From Peribacillus frigoritolerans (GTDB taxonomy: Bacteria > Bacillota > Bacilli > Bacillales > Bacillaceae): 64,000 nt of DNA. How positions within the stretch are numbered: position 1 is the stretch's first letter; each line of letters begins with the position of its first letter. This document shows positions 51,734-60,173 of the stretch, piece after piece. The notes beneath the pieces are model-generated. The model ran no database searches, was not told the origin of the DNA, and was given only the letters and a program-made list of their open reading frames with translations. The stretch is from contig NZ_SMZY01000002.1 of assembly GCF_004358755.1 (NCBI RefSeq), positions 434,001 through 498,000 of the forward strand. The letters run 5' to 3'. Position numbers and translations under genes: made by a program.

Positions 51734-53611
51734 TCAGCTGATCGCTTCAAGCTGTTCATATAACCATTCGATCTGCTTTTCTTTTTCTTCCTTCAATCTG
51801 TTCAGCTCCATCAGCTGCAGAAGATCGGACAGCGAAAGCATCTGTTCTTCAAGACGGAACAATTCGGTTTCATGCTGTTCAATCTGTCTTTCAATTTCTG
51901 ATGGTGCTGCTCCCTTCTTCACTGCGTTTGATTTTTTCGGTTCAGGTTTTGAGACCATTTTCGCCGGCACTTCCTTTTCATCCAAAAGACCTCTCATCTT
52001 TTCCCTGGCCCATGAGTAATTCCCGTCAAAGGCATGCAGCTGTTTGTCATAAAGCCAGAGTGTTTTGGTGAAAAGTTTATTGAGAAAATACCTGTCATGG
52101 GAAACAGCGAGGATGGTGCCTTCAAATTGTTCAATCGCTTCCTCGAGCACTTCCCTTGAATCAATATCCAAATGATTGGTCGGTTCATCCAGAATGAGAA
52201 AATTAAGATCCTTCTGCATCAGCTTAGCAAGCTGAATCCTCATTCTCTCTCCCCCGCTCGTATTTTTCATTTTTTTAAACACCGCAGGCCCGTAAAATAA
52301 GAATTTCGCTAAAATATGACGGGCGTCATCTTCTGCCACAGACAAATCTTCTCTGAAATAATCAATGATTGTGACCTCTGAATCTGGAAGAGAAAGCTGC
52401 TGTGAAAGATAGCCGATTTTCACACTGCTGCCGATCCGTACTCCTGCAGCATCAGGTTCATGCTCTCCCATGACAAGCTTCAGCAGCGTTGACTTGCCCG
52501 AACCATTTTCCCCGACAATTGCCGCCCTTTCCTTATAGGTAAGCTGCAGGCTGACATTTCCAAACACCTGTCTATTTCCAAAAGTTTTTGTGACATTTTC
52601 TAATGTCAGCACTTTTTTGCCGCTCCGGTCCGTTCCGTCAAAATGAAGATCCATTTTCCTGTGGTTTAAAATCGGCTTTTTTACTTTCTCCATTCTCTCA
52701 AGTGCACGCTCCATATTCCTCGCACGTTTATGAAGCCCCTCATTCGGAGGATTTGCCTGATTAGCCCATTCTCTAAGCCTTTTAATGGCTTCCCGCATTT
52801 TTTTTATCTTTTTTTGCTGATCCTGGTAAGCCTGAAATTCAGCCATCAGCCTCTTCTGTTTTTCCGCAATAAAACCGGAATAATTGTGATGGTAGACCGT
52901 GACCTCCCCCTCTTCTAAGTCGATGATTTTTGCAGCCACTTCATCTAAAAAGGTTCGGTCATGGGAAATGACAACAACCGTCCCTTTATATTCTTTTAAA
53001 AAGCCTTCAAGCCATTCTACAGCCGCGATATCAAGGTGATTAGTCGGCTCATCCAGCAATAGGATCTGCGGTGCCTGAAGCAGCATCAAACCAAGGGAAA
53101 CCTTTGTTTTCTCTCCGCCGCTGATGTGGTCGAAATCAGCGTTCAGAAGCGGCTGCAGCTGCAATCCATTTGCAACGGCGCTGATTTTAGCATCCATCTC
53201 ATACCCGCCCAGATTTTCATACTTTTCCTGGCAAATGCCATATCGTGCAATGGCTTTTTCCAATTTGTCGGGATCCTCTGTTTCGGACATTTCCTTTTCC
53301 AGCTGTGCAAGCTCGTTCGATAGTTGATGTAATTCGGCAAACGCCTGTCTCAGAACCTCGTCAACCGTTGTTCCTGCAGGGAACATCGGAATTTGGGCAA
53401 GATATCCGACCTTCATTCCTTTTCTGATTGAAATCGTTCCTGCGTCAGGCTGCTCAATTCCTGACAAACATTTAAACAAAGTAGTTTTTCCCGTCCCATT
53501 TCTTCCCACAAATCCGATTTTTTCATTCTCATTTATTTCGAAGGATAAATTTTCAAAAATATGCTGGCTTCCATATGATTTAGATAATTGGTGTACTGAA
53601 CAGATTGTCAT
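51734..53611 (-). CDS. ydiF: ABC-F ATPase (YdiF-like)
   Basis: 625 residues, two ABC domains without membrane segments. First: GRNGTGKTT, SGGEKTKVSLG, ILLLDEPTNHLD. The linker (about 240-300) is rich in basic and Gln residues. Second: GENGSGKST, SGGERMRIQLA, LILDEPTNHLD. The C-terminal coiled coil (about 570-625) is typical of the YdiF/Uup branch. ABC-F proteins act on the ribosome E-site, some giving antibiotic resistance. The ATG at 53611 is preferred: AAGGAG lies 9 bp before it. Preceded by a terminator-like leader hairpin. Confidence 0.92.
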   Translation of the reverse strand: MTICSVHQLSKSYGSQHIFENLSFEINENEKIGFVGRNGTGKTTLFKCLSGIEQPDAGTISIRKGMKVGYLAQIPMFPAGTTVDEVLRQAFAELHQLSNELAQLEKEMSETEDPDKLEKAIARYGICQEKYENLGGYEMDAKISAVANGLQLQPLLNADFDHISGGEKTKVSLGLMLLQAPQILLLDEPTNHLDIAAVEWLEGFLKEYKGTVVVISHDRTFLDEVAAKIIDLEEGEVTVYHHNYSGFIAEKQKRLMAEFQAYQDQQKKIKKMREAIKRLREWANQANPPNEGLHKRARNMERALERMEKVKKPILNHRKMDLHFDGTDRSGKKVLTLENVTKTFGNRQVFGNVSLQLTYKERAAIVGENGSGKSTLLKLVMGEHEPDAAGVRIGSSVKIGYLSQQLSLPDSEVTIIDYFREDLSVAEDDARHILAKFLFYGPAVFKKMKNTSGGERMRIQLAKLMQKDLNFLILDEPTNHLDIDSREVLEEAIEQFEGTILAVSHDRYFLNKLFTKTLWLYDKQLHAFDGNYSWAREKMRGLLDEKEVPAKMVSKPEPKKSNAVKKGAAPSEIERQIEQHETELFRLEEQMLSLSDLLQLMELNRLKEEKEKQIEWLYEQLEAIS

Positions 53612-53634
53612 TTGTAACATCTCCTTTAAAGATA

Positions 53635-53676
53635 TAAAAAAGACCAGAAAGAAGCAGTTTCCTGCTTATCCTGGTC
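53635..53676 (-). promoter_or_regulatory. Terminator-like leader hairpin before the ABC-F gene
   Basis: On the minus strand GACCAG..AAGCAG-GAAA-CTGCTT..CTGGTC then six T, immediately upstream of the ABC-F SD. It could be an attenuator in the mRNA leader, or just the end of an upstream transcript. Confidence 0.5.
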
Positions 53677-53681
53677 AATCG

Positions 53682-53790
53682 AAAAGCGGAACCGCCTTGC
53701 TCAGCGCAGATAAGGATCCGACAGAAATGTCCTTTGACTTTTCTTACGGAACCGTTTTGACCGAGGAGTTAGACGGTGCAGCTAGACAAT
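53682..53790. repeat. Dispersed ~120-bp nested-hairpin element, copy C
   Basis: Starts AAAAGCGGAACCGCC, contains AGATAAGGATCCG and CCGAGGAGTTAGACGGT and ends near GCTAGACA. More diverged inside (TGTCCTTTGAC in place of GGCGCTTTTTG) but the same outer arms. Confidence 0.8.
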
Positions 53791-53797
53791 ATTGACA

Positions 53798-53827
53798 TAA
53801 AAAAACGGAGAGCCAATAAGCTCTCCG
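53798..53827 (-). terminator. Intrinsic terminator after the RAxF-type gene
   Basis: CGGAGAGC-TTATTG-GCTCTCCG hairpin followed by seven T on the minus strand. Confidence 0.88.
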
Positions 53828-53834
53828 CATCATT

Positions 53835-53996
53835 TTAGATTAATGGATAAGAGAATCTTCTTAACGTTTGACCTGTGCCTATGCAATTAGTAAAAAAGGG
53901 CATACGTATCCCGTTGATTACAATTGCATGAAAAATTGCACGACATAAATAAAGGTATGACAACTCTTTACCGTGCGACACTTTCAAACTCATCAT
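53835..53996 (-). CDS. RAxF-45-like micro-protein
   Basis: 53 residues. Contains YLYLCRAIFHAIVINGIRMP and FFTNCIGTG; the CRAIFH motif and GI.MPFF..C pattern match what I recall of the Bacillus RAxF-45 family. The SD GGAGGTG lies 8 nt before the first ATG, and a strong terminator follows, so it is a complete single-gene unit. Function unknown. Confidence 0.7.
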   Translation of the reverse strand: MMSLKVSHGKELSYLYLCRAIFHAIVINGIRMPFFTNCIGTGQTLRRFSYPLI

Positions 53997-54170
53997 CTCT
54001 TATCCACCTCCGTTCCATTAGTTATTTATAGTATAACCGATGACTGTCGAAATTATCAATTAATTATTTCACATACATTCATTTGAATTTTATGGAAAAC
54101 ATAAAACGAGGAAAGGTAACGTTTACTTTAGTTAAATACTGGATAACTATTAAATAAAGGAGGGATTCAT

Positions 54171-55712
54171 TTGAAGAATCAAAACTCAAAATTGCCTCAG
54201 TTTCCAGAGCCTTATTGGAGAGATACCGCCAAGCTGCCGTCTTATCCGAAGCTCTCCAAGCATTTAAATGTGGATGTGGCGATTGTCGGAGGCGGTATAA
54301 CCGGGATTACTGCTGCCTATTTACTTGCAAAAGAGGGAAAGTCGGTGGCGCTGCTCGATTCGGATGTATTGATAAATGGGACAACCGGCCATACAACCGC
54401 AAAAATAACGGTCCAGCACGACATCATATATGACGAACTTATTCAGCACTTTGGCGCAGACGGAGCAAAGCATTACTACGAAGCTAATAAAAGCGGCCTT
54501 GACTTCATTCGAAAAACGGTTGAAGAAAAGAAGATTGACTGCGGGTTTTCTGATGAAGACGCGATTCTTTATGCCGTTTCCGATGACTCATTGAAAAAAC
54601 TGCATAAAGAAAAAGAAGCCTATGATACTCTTGGCATTCCGTATGAATACACAAATACAATTCCGCTTGAGATTGAGGTCCAGGGCGCGCTGATCGTAAA
54701 ACATCAAGCTCAGTTTCATCCATTGAAATACTTACATACCCTGCTTCAGGAAATGTCCCAGTCTGGTGTTCAAATTTTTGAAAACACAGCGATCATTGAT
54801 GTAAAAGGAACTGAAGAAGAACCGAAGCTGATCACGAATGAAGGGTTTGAAATTATCTGTCAGCATGTCATTGCGGCATCGCATTTTCCTTTTTTTGATG
54901 GGAATGGATTTTATTTTGCAAGAATGTATGCAGAGCGTTCGTACGTACTAAGTGCTAAAACGGAGAAGCCTTATCCGGGAGGCATGTATTTAAGTGTGGA
55001 TGAACCTAAACGGTCTCTCCGTTCAGCCGGAAGCCGAGAAGAAAAACTTGTCATCATCGGCGGAGAAGGTCATAAAGCCGGACAAGTAAAAGATACACAT
55101 AAGCTTTATGAAAAGCTTGAAACATTTGGTGAAGAAGTTTTCGGCTTAAGTGACATCACACATAGATGGTCGGCACAGGATTTATACACTCTGGATAAGG
55201 TGCCGTACATCGGAAACCTTACTTCAAGCCACAAGAACATGTATACAGCTACAGGCTTTCATAAATGGGGCATGACAAACGGAACCTTTGCAGCCCTTAT
55301 GCTGAGAGACCTGATTGTCAAAAAAGAATCCCGCTACCTTGATCTCTTTACACCTTCCCGCTTTCAATCCGATCCGAGTGTAAAAGAGTTTCTAAAGCAA
55401 AATGCGGACGTAGCCAAGCATTTAATCTCAGGCAAGCTCAAGCGTCCGTCCAAAAAGCCTGAAGATCTAAAAACAAACGAAGGCTGTGCCGTCATGTTTC
55501 AGGGAAAAAAGGCTGGTGCCTATAAAGATGAGCATGGCGTCCTTCACCTCGTTGATACAACCTGCACTCATTTAGGCTGCGAAACGGAGTGGAACAGCGG
55601 CGATCGAACGTGGGATTGTCCATGTCACGGCTCAAGGTTTTCTTACAGCGGAGAAGTGATTGAGGGTCCTGCAGATAAGCCATTGAAAGTGCTTGATGCT
55701 GGATCTGAATAG
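54171..55712 (+). CDS. yhfW: FAD-dependent oxidoreductase with C-terminal Rieske [2Fe-2S] domain (YhfW-like)
   Basis: 513 residues, TTG start after AAAGGAGGGATTCAT. The N-terminal DAO domain has the FAD motif VAIVGGGITGITAAYLL (about 35-51). The C-terminal Rieske domain (about 425-510) has both cluster motifs CTHLGC and CPCHGS, supplying the two Cys and two His ligands. Length matches B. subtilis YhfW (about 509). Probably transfers electrons from an unknown amine or hydroxy substrate. Monocistronic. Confidence 0.9.
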   Translation: MKNQNSKLPQFPEPYWRDTAKLPSYPKLSKHLNVDVAIVGGGITGITAAYLLAKEGKSVALLDSDVLINGTTGHTTAKITVQHDIIYDELIQHFGADGAKHYYEANKSGLDFIRKTVEEKKIDCGFSDEDAILYAVSDDSLKKLHKEKEAYDTLGIPYEYTNTIPLEIEVQGALIVKHQAQFHPLKYLHTLLQEMSQSGVQIFENTAIIDVKGTEEEPKLITNEGFEIICQHVIAASHFPFFDGNGFYFARMYAERSYVLSAKTEKPYPGGMYLSVDEPKRSLRSAGSREEKLVIIGGEGHKAGQVKDTHKLYEKLETFGEEVFGLSDITHRWSAQDLYTLDKVPYIGNLTSSHKNMYTATGFHKWGMTNGTFAALMLRDLIVKKESRYLDLFTPSRFQSDPSVKEFLKQNADVAKHLISGKLKRPSKKPEDLKTNEGCAVMFQGKKAGAYKDEHGVLHLVDTTCTHLGCETEWNSGDRTWDCPCHGSRFSYSGEVIEGPADKPLKVLDAGSE

Positions 55713-55733
55713 AATTAATCATTCTCTAAAATG

Positions 55734-55775
55734 AAGCAGACAGGAAAAACAACTGTTTTTCCTGTCTGCTTTTTT
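55734..55775 (+). terminator. Intrinsic terminator after yhfW
   Basis: AAGCAGACAGGAAAAAC / GTTTTTCCTGTCTGCTT long stem with T-run. Confidence 0.92.
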
Positions 55776-55789
55776 CTGTGAAAATAATT

Positions 55790-55922
55790 AGTGGCGGCTG
55801 CCCAGTAATGTTACCACTTTTAAAGATTTAAAGCATAAAAAATGGCATCATGCCCCTTAGTGATGCCACTTTTAACCGTTCAATGCATTAAAAGTGGCGT
55901 CAATCACCTTAGCGCTGCCACT
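55790..55922. repeat. Locus-specific ~52-bp tandem repeat (three units)
   Basis: Units start at about 55790 (AGTGGCGG), 55842 (ATGGCATCA) and 55893 (AGTGGCGTCA), 51-52 bp apart. Each has an inverted partner (TTACCACTTTTA, TGATGCCACTTTTA, GCTGCCACTATTG), so each unit can fold into a hairpin. Same architecture as the array at 22265 but a different sequence. Confidence 0.8.
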
Positions 55923-55957
55923 ATTGATAAGGCAAGGTCCTAAAACAAGGGCTGCAC

Positions 55958-56299
55958 TTACACCTTTTTTACAAATTCAGATTTTAGCTGCATCGCACCA
56001 AAACCGTCGATTTTGCAGTCGATATCATGATCTCCATCTACTAAACGGATACTTTTTACTTTTGTCCCTATTTTGATGACAGATGAGCTTCCTTTTACTT
56101 TAAGGTCTTTGATGACGGTAACAGAATCCCCATCGTTTAAGACATTTCCGTTCGCATCTTTAACAACTTTTTGTTCTTCTTGGTTTTCAGCTTCCGCTTC
56201 TGCCGTCCACTCATGAGCACATTCCGGGCAGACAAATAGATTGCCGTCTTCATACGTATAAGAAGATTGGCATTTTGGGCAATTTGGCAATTCGTGCAT
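55958..56299 (-). CDS. yjdM: YjdM (PhnA-like) zinc-ribbon protein
   Basis: 113 residues. N-terminal zinc ribbon [21 protein letters not shown], then the conserved PhnA domain [20 protein letters not shown] and [17 protein letters not shown], nearly the same as E. coli YjdM. The ATG at 56299 follows GGGAGGGAATCAC. Role unclear despite historical 'PhnA' naming. Confidence 0.93.
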   Translation of the reverse strand: MHELPNCPKCQSSYTYEDGNLFVCPECAHEWTAEAEAENQEEQKVVKDANGNVLNDGDSVTVIKDLKVKGSSSVIKIGTKVKSIRLVDGDHDIDCKIDGFGAMQLKSEFVKKV

Positions 56300-56322
56300 G
56301 TGATTCCCTCCCATTTTTCGCA

Positions 56323-56350
56323 TAAAAAAAAGACTCCCGGCATGGGAGTC
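56323..56350 (-). terminator. Intrinsic terminator after the cold-shock gene
   Basis: GACTCCCATG / CCGGGAGTC hairpin followed by eight T on the minus strand. Confidence 0.9.
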
Positions 56351-56361
56351 CTTTCGTTCAA

Positions 56362-56559
56362 TTACTTTTGAACGTTAGCAGCTTGTGGTCCACGAGCGCC
56401 TTCAACGATTTCGAAAGTAACTTCTTGACCTTCTTCTAAGCTTTTGAAGCCTTCGCCTTGAATAGCAGAGAAATGTACAAATACGTCTTCTTGACCTTCT
56501 GCTTCGATGAAACCGAAACCTTTTTCTGCGTTAAACCATTTAACTTTACCTTGTAACAT
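56362..56559 (-). CDS. Cold-shock protein (CspB/CspD type)
   Basis: 65 residues, single OB-fold with RNP1 [10 protein letters not shown] and RNP2 VFVHFSAI; ends GPQAANVQK. Binds single-stranded nucleic acid as an RNA chaperone. The ATG at 56559 follows GAGGAGGATACACAC; an upstream in-frame start to 56589 is not needed. The ~110-nt leader between promoter and start is typical of csp genes and may carry cold-responsive structure. Confidence 0.96.
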   Translation of the reverse strand: MLQGKVKWFNAEKGFGFIEAEGQEDVFVHFSAIQGEGFKSLEEGQEVTFEIVEGARGPQAANVQK

Positions 56560-56674
56560 GTGTGTATCCTCCTCGTGCGTGATCCGCACAATTGTATTAC
56601 TATCCCTGCTCTAGATAATATTCTTCAAGACGAATGCCTTTTTAATCATATTACGAACAAAAATAATTACTCTT

Positions 56675-56703
56675 AGTATAGCAAATTAGGCCTCTTCCCG
56701 CAA
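56675..56703 (-). promoter_or_regulatory. SigA promoter of the cold-shock gene
   Basis: On the minus strand TTGCGG (56698-56703), 17 bp, TATACT (56675-56680). Confidence 0.7.
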
Positions 56704-56848
56704 CCGTTTCTCATATTTTTTTAGGCTCATATCCAATCTTTTCAGGTAACTTCGAAATGTGTCGCTTTTCTAACAATTTGGCAAACTGCTGTCCATTCAG
56801 TCTCAAAACATATTAAGATGGAAGTTCCAATTAAATTAAAGATGGCGG

Positions 56849-57649
56849 GTGTGGAACATTTTATATTACCGGACGCTTCGGAATCATGAACAGAAACCGT
56901 GGGTCACGTTTATCCACGGAGCCGGCGGCAGTTCTGCCATATGGTACAAACAAATACGCGAATTTAAAAACCATTTTAATATCCTGCTGATTGATCTGCG
57001 CGGGCATGGGAAATCAGAAAAAGGACTGTGGAAAAAGGGAGATGATTTCACTGAGATTGCACAGGAAGTCATTGACGTCCACGATCATCTTAACATCAGT
57101 TCTTCTCATTTTGTAGGCATTTCCCTCGGCACGATTGTGATCCAGTCGGTTGCAAAGCTCAGACCTGATCTCTTGTCTTCCATGCTGTTAGGCGGAGCCA
57201 TAACAAAGCTGAATGCCTTCACTCGATTTTTGCTGATCCTCGGAAATATCGGGAAACGGATTTTGCCCTACATGTGGCTGTATTCATTCTTTGCATGGAT
57301 TATCATGCCTTATTCAAATCATAAGGAAGCCCGCTCCATGTTTATTTCACAGGCGAAGAAGATGTGTCAAAAGGAGTTTATTCAATGGTTCTCACTAACA
57401 CGTTTTGTAAATCCTTACTTAATGGAGCTTCAGAAGGATTTTCAAGGGATTCCGACACTCTTTTTAATGGGTGATGAAGACCACTTGTTTTTGTCTGCAG
57501 TTAAAGAAATTGAAGCTTTACATAAAGAAGTCAAAGCCAGTTATATAAAAAAATCAGGCCACGTCTGCAATATCGATCAGCCTGAGCAATTTAATACAGC
57601 GGCGATTCAGTTTATAAAAGAAAAAAATTCATTAAAACTTGTTATATAA
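56849..57649 (+). CDS. Alpha/beta hydrolase
   Basis: 266 residues. Oxyanion region FIHGAGGSSAIW; nucleophile elbow GISLGT (Ser near 93); acidic residue in GDEDHLF and His in SGHVCNID complete the triad. A hydrophobic lid near 125-155 (ILPYMWLYSFFAWIIMPYS) suggests a lipophilic substrate. GTG start at 56849 has only a weak SD, so the exact start is uncertain. Monocistronic. Confidence 0.85.
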   Translation: MWNILYYRTLRNHEQKPWVTFIHGAGGSSAIWYKQIREFKNHFNILLIDLRGHGKSEKGLWKKGDDFTEIAQEVIDVHDHLNISSSHFVGISLGTIVIQSVAKLRPDLLSSMLLGGAITKLNAFTRFLLILGNIGKRILPYMWLYSFFAWIIMPYSNHKEARSMFISQAKKMCQKEFIQWFSLTRFVNPYLMELQKDFQGIPTLFLMGDEDHLFLSAVKEIEALHKEVKASYIKKSGHVCNIDQPEQFNTAAIQFIKEKNSLKLVI

Positions 57650-57688
57650 AAACGATTGGACTGCAAGTATAGTCCAATCGTTTTTTTT
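57648..57688 (+). terminator. Intrinsic terminator after the hydrolase
   Basis: AACGATTGGACT / AGTCCAATCGTT stem with eight T. Confidence 0.92.
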
Positions 57689-57787
57689 AACTTATAGTAC
57701 CAGCAAGTACAGAGACTCTGCGGCATCTTTAGAATGACCGATTGCCCATATCGTACTGGAAAAATAATTTACTCAGCGTTTTTCCCC

Positions 57788-58696
57788 TTACCTATTATCT
57801 TTAAGGAAAAAACGTTGTATCGCCAGTTTCAATTTCCCTTCAGCCTGGTCAATATAAACTGCAGCTTGCTCTTGTGAAGACCCAGTAACAGTCATAAAGA
57901 TCGCTTCTTTTAAATTGTAGTGAGTTTGATGCATGGCAGATTCAGCTGCTTCAGCTTCAATACCAGTCAAATCAATTAATATATTTTCAGCCCGTTTTTT
58001 CAGCTTCAAATTAATGAGCTTCATATCAACCATTTCATTTTGATATACTTTTCCAAGCCGGATCATGACTGCAGTAGATATCATATTCAGCGCCATTTTC
58101 TGGGCAGTGCCGGCCTTCAGTCTTGTGGAACCTCTAATGACTTCAGGACCCGTTATTAATTCAATTGCCACATCACTTATTTCGGAAACGTCTGTATTCT
58201 GATTGTTGCTGATTGAAATGGCGCATGCCCCTGCCTCTTTTGCATAAGACAGTCCGCTTATCACGAACGGTGTAGAACCGCTGGCAGTCAATCCGATCAC
58301 ACAATCAAAAGCGTTTAACTGATAGGATTCGAGTTCATCTCGAATAACGTCTGCATCATCTTCAGTCTCTTCAAGAGGCTGCCACATCGCTTCATTTCCG
58401 CCTGATACAATGGCAGTCCATCTGCTGGTTTCTACTGAAAAGGTTGGACCAAGCTCCACTGCATCAAGCATGCCGACTCTGCCGCTCGTTCCCGCTCCAA
58501 TAACATAGACTCTGCCGCCCTCAATCCATCGCTTTACGACTGCATCAACAGCTTTGGCAATTTGCGGCAGAGCTTCATTTACGGCCGCCGTAATCACTTC
58601 ATCTTCTTTGTGCATCATTTCCACAATCTGAAGGGAATCCATTTCATCAATAAGAGAAGTTCTCTCATTTCTTTCTTCGGTTGGTTTACGAACCAT
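57788..58696 (-). CDS. Second MurQ-type etherase paralogue in the nag operon
   Basis: 302 residues. SIS fold with [20 protein letters not shown] and LEETEDDAD, keeping both Glu positions of MurQ, and GSTRLKAGTAQKM. The motif that follows the first Glu is LGPT instead of CPPT in the copy at 30411, and the two proteins are clearly diverged. The start overlaps the nagR stop by one base. Placed in a GlcNAc operon, so it may feed MurNAc-6-P into NagA/NagB, or act on a related ether-linked sugar. Confidence 0.85.
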   Translation of the reverse strand: MVRKPTEERNERTSLIDEMDSLQIVEMMHKEDEVITAAVNEALPQIAKAVDAVVKRWIEGGRVYVIGAGTSGRVGMLDAVELGPTFSVETSRWTAIVSGGNEAMWQPLEETEDDADVIRDELESYQLNAFDCVIGLTASGSTPFVISGLSYAKEAGACAISISNNQNTDVSEISDVAIELITGPEVIRGSTRLKAGTAQKMALNMISTAVMIRLGKVYQNEMVDMKLINLKLKKRAENILIDLTGIEAEAAESAMHQTHYNLKEAIFMTVTGSSQEQAAVYIDQAEGKLKLAIQRFFLKDNR

Positions 58697-59421
58697 TAAA
58701 ATCGCTCCATATCAATCGTGAATTTATAGCGATCTGCGCGGTAGACAGACCTGACTACCTCAAGAGGTTTATTTGTATCGAGCGTGGATCTTCGTTCAAT
58801 CAGCAATACTGGCGCGCCTTCAGCTACTTCGAGCATCTCAGCCTCCGTTTTTCTCGCAAAGGAGGCTTCGAGGACCTGTCTGCCGTGCTGGATTTTTAAT
58901 CCAAGCTTGTTTTCCACATAATCATAAATGGAGTTCACAGCTATTTCTTCTGTAAGACCATGTGCAAGCTCTTTTGAAATATAAAGCATCTCATATGCCA
59001 TAGGCAGTTCATCAGCAAGTCTCACTCGTTTCAGCTCGAAAAGAGGAGCTCCTGCTTTAACATCAAGCTTAGCTGCCAGATCAATAGTTGCTTCCACCTC
59101 TTTAAAACTGATGACGCGGGTACTCGGTACAAGGCCCCTTGATCGCATATCTTCAGAAAAACTTGTTAAACCCTGAAGCGGCTGCTCAATTTTTTGATGG
59201 GCAACGAAGGTACCTTTTCCACGCTGCCGGTATAAATAACCATCATTCACCAGATTCGAAAGAGCCTGTCTCACCGTCATCCTGCTTATTCCATATTTTT
59301 CAGCGTATTCTCTTTCAGAAGGAATCATCTCACCAGGCATTAATTGCTGTTGTTGAATGGCTTCTTTTATTCCTTCTTCAAGCTGATAATAAATTGGGAG
59401 CGGAGAATTCTTTTGAATCAT
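58696..59421 (-). CDS. nagR: GntR/HutC-family regulator NagR
   Basis: 241 residues. N-terminal wHTH (about 10-75, PSEREYAEKYGISRMTVRQA, then LSNLV) and C-terminal UTRA ligand domain (about 90-235, ending YRADRYKFTIDMERF). Matches B. subtilis NagR/YvoA, which binds TGGTNTAGAC-type boxes and is released by GlcN-6-P or GlcNAc-6-P. Overlaps nagB by 4 bp. Confidence 0.93.
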   Translation of the reverse strand: MIQKNSPLPIYYQLEEGIKEAIQQQQLMPGEMIPSEREYAEKYGISRMTVRQALSNLVNDGYLYRQRGKGTFVAHQKIEQPLQGLTSFSEDMRSRGLVPSTRVISFKEVEATIDLAAKLDVKAGAPLFELKRVRLADELPMAYEMLYISKELAHGLTEEIAVNSIYDYVENKLGLKIQHGRQVLEASFARKTEAEMLEVAEGAPVLLIERRSTLDTNKPLEVVRSVYRADRYKFTIDMERF

Positions 59422-60173
59422 TTGGCAAACAGCTTCCTTTCATCTTGATGCAATTTTGATAATGCTTCTTGATCGGCAATGATGATTGTATCTGGGTGAT
59501 TCATTAAAATCGTTGCCGGTATGGAGTTGGTTACATCTGAATGAAACAAATCATATAAAATAGATGATTTCTGTATGCCTGAAGCGAGAAGCAGGATTTT
59601 TTTACTTTTCATTATTGAAGCGATCCCCATCGTTACTGCATGAGTTGGTACATCTTCAATTGAATTAAAGTAACGTGCATTTGCCTCTCGGGTAGACTGT
59701 TCCAAAGCGACTAAATGAGTCTTAGATTCAAAAGAACTTCCAGGTTCGTTGAATCCAATGTGTCCATTTTGGCCGATGCCAAGCAGCTGAAGATCAATTC
59801 CGCCTAATTCCTCAATTTTAAGGTCATAGGTCTCGCATTCCGTTTTCATATCTTGTGCTTCTCCGTTTGGAAGAAAGGTTTGAGAAGAAGGAATATTCAC
59901 TTCATCAAAAAAGTGTTTTTTCATATAAGCATGATAGCTGTTTTCATCTTGTTTTGATAAGCCGGCATATTCATCAAGATTGAACGTTTTAATATGCTGA
60001 TAGGATGTTTTGTTTTGCTGATGATCCAAAATCAGCTGCTGATAAGTGCCAAGGACCGTACCGCCAGTTGCCAAACCAAGCACAGAATCGGTTTTTGACT
60101 TAATTTGATCCAAAATGATCTCTGCTGCAAGCATACTCATTTCATGATAATCTTTTGCTTCAATTAATTTCAT
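59418..60173 (-). CDS. nagB: Glucosamine-6-phosphate deaminase NagB
   Basis: 251 residues. VLGLATGGTVLGTYQQL near 32, FNLDEYAGL and GIGQNGHIGFNEPG near 130 are the substrate and active-site motifs. Converts GlcN-6-P to fructose-6-P and ammonia. Overlaps nagA by 4 bp. Confidence 0.96.
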   Translation of the reverse strand: MKLIEAKDYHEMSMLAAEIILDQIKSKTDSVLGLATGGTVLGTYQQLILDHQQNKTSYQHIKTFNLDEYAGLSKQDENSYHAYMKKHFFDEVNIPSSQTFLPNGEAQDMKTECETYDLKIEELGGIDLQLLGIGQNGHIGFNEPGSSFESKTHLVALEQSTREANARYFNSIEDVPTHAVTMGIASIMKSKKILLLASGIQKSSILYDLFHSDVTNSIPATILMNHPDTIIIADQEALSKLHQDERKLFAK

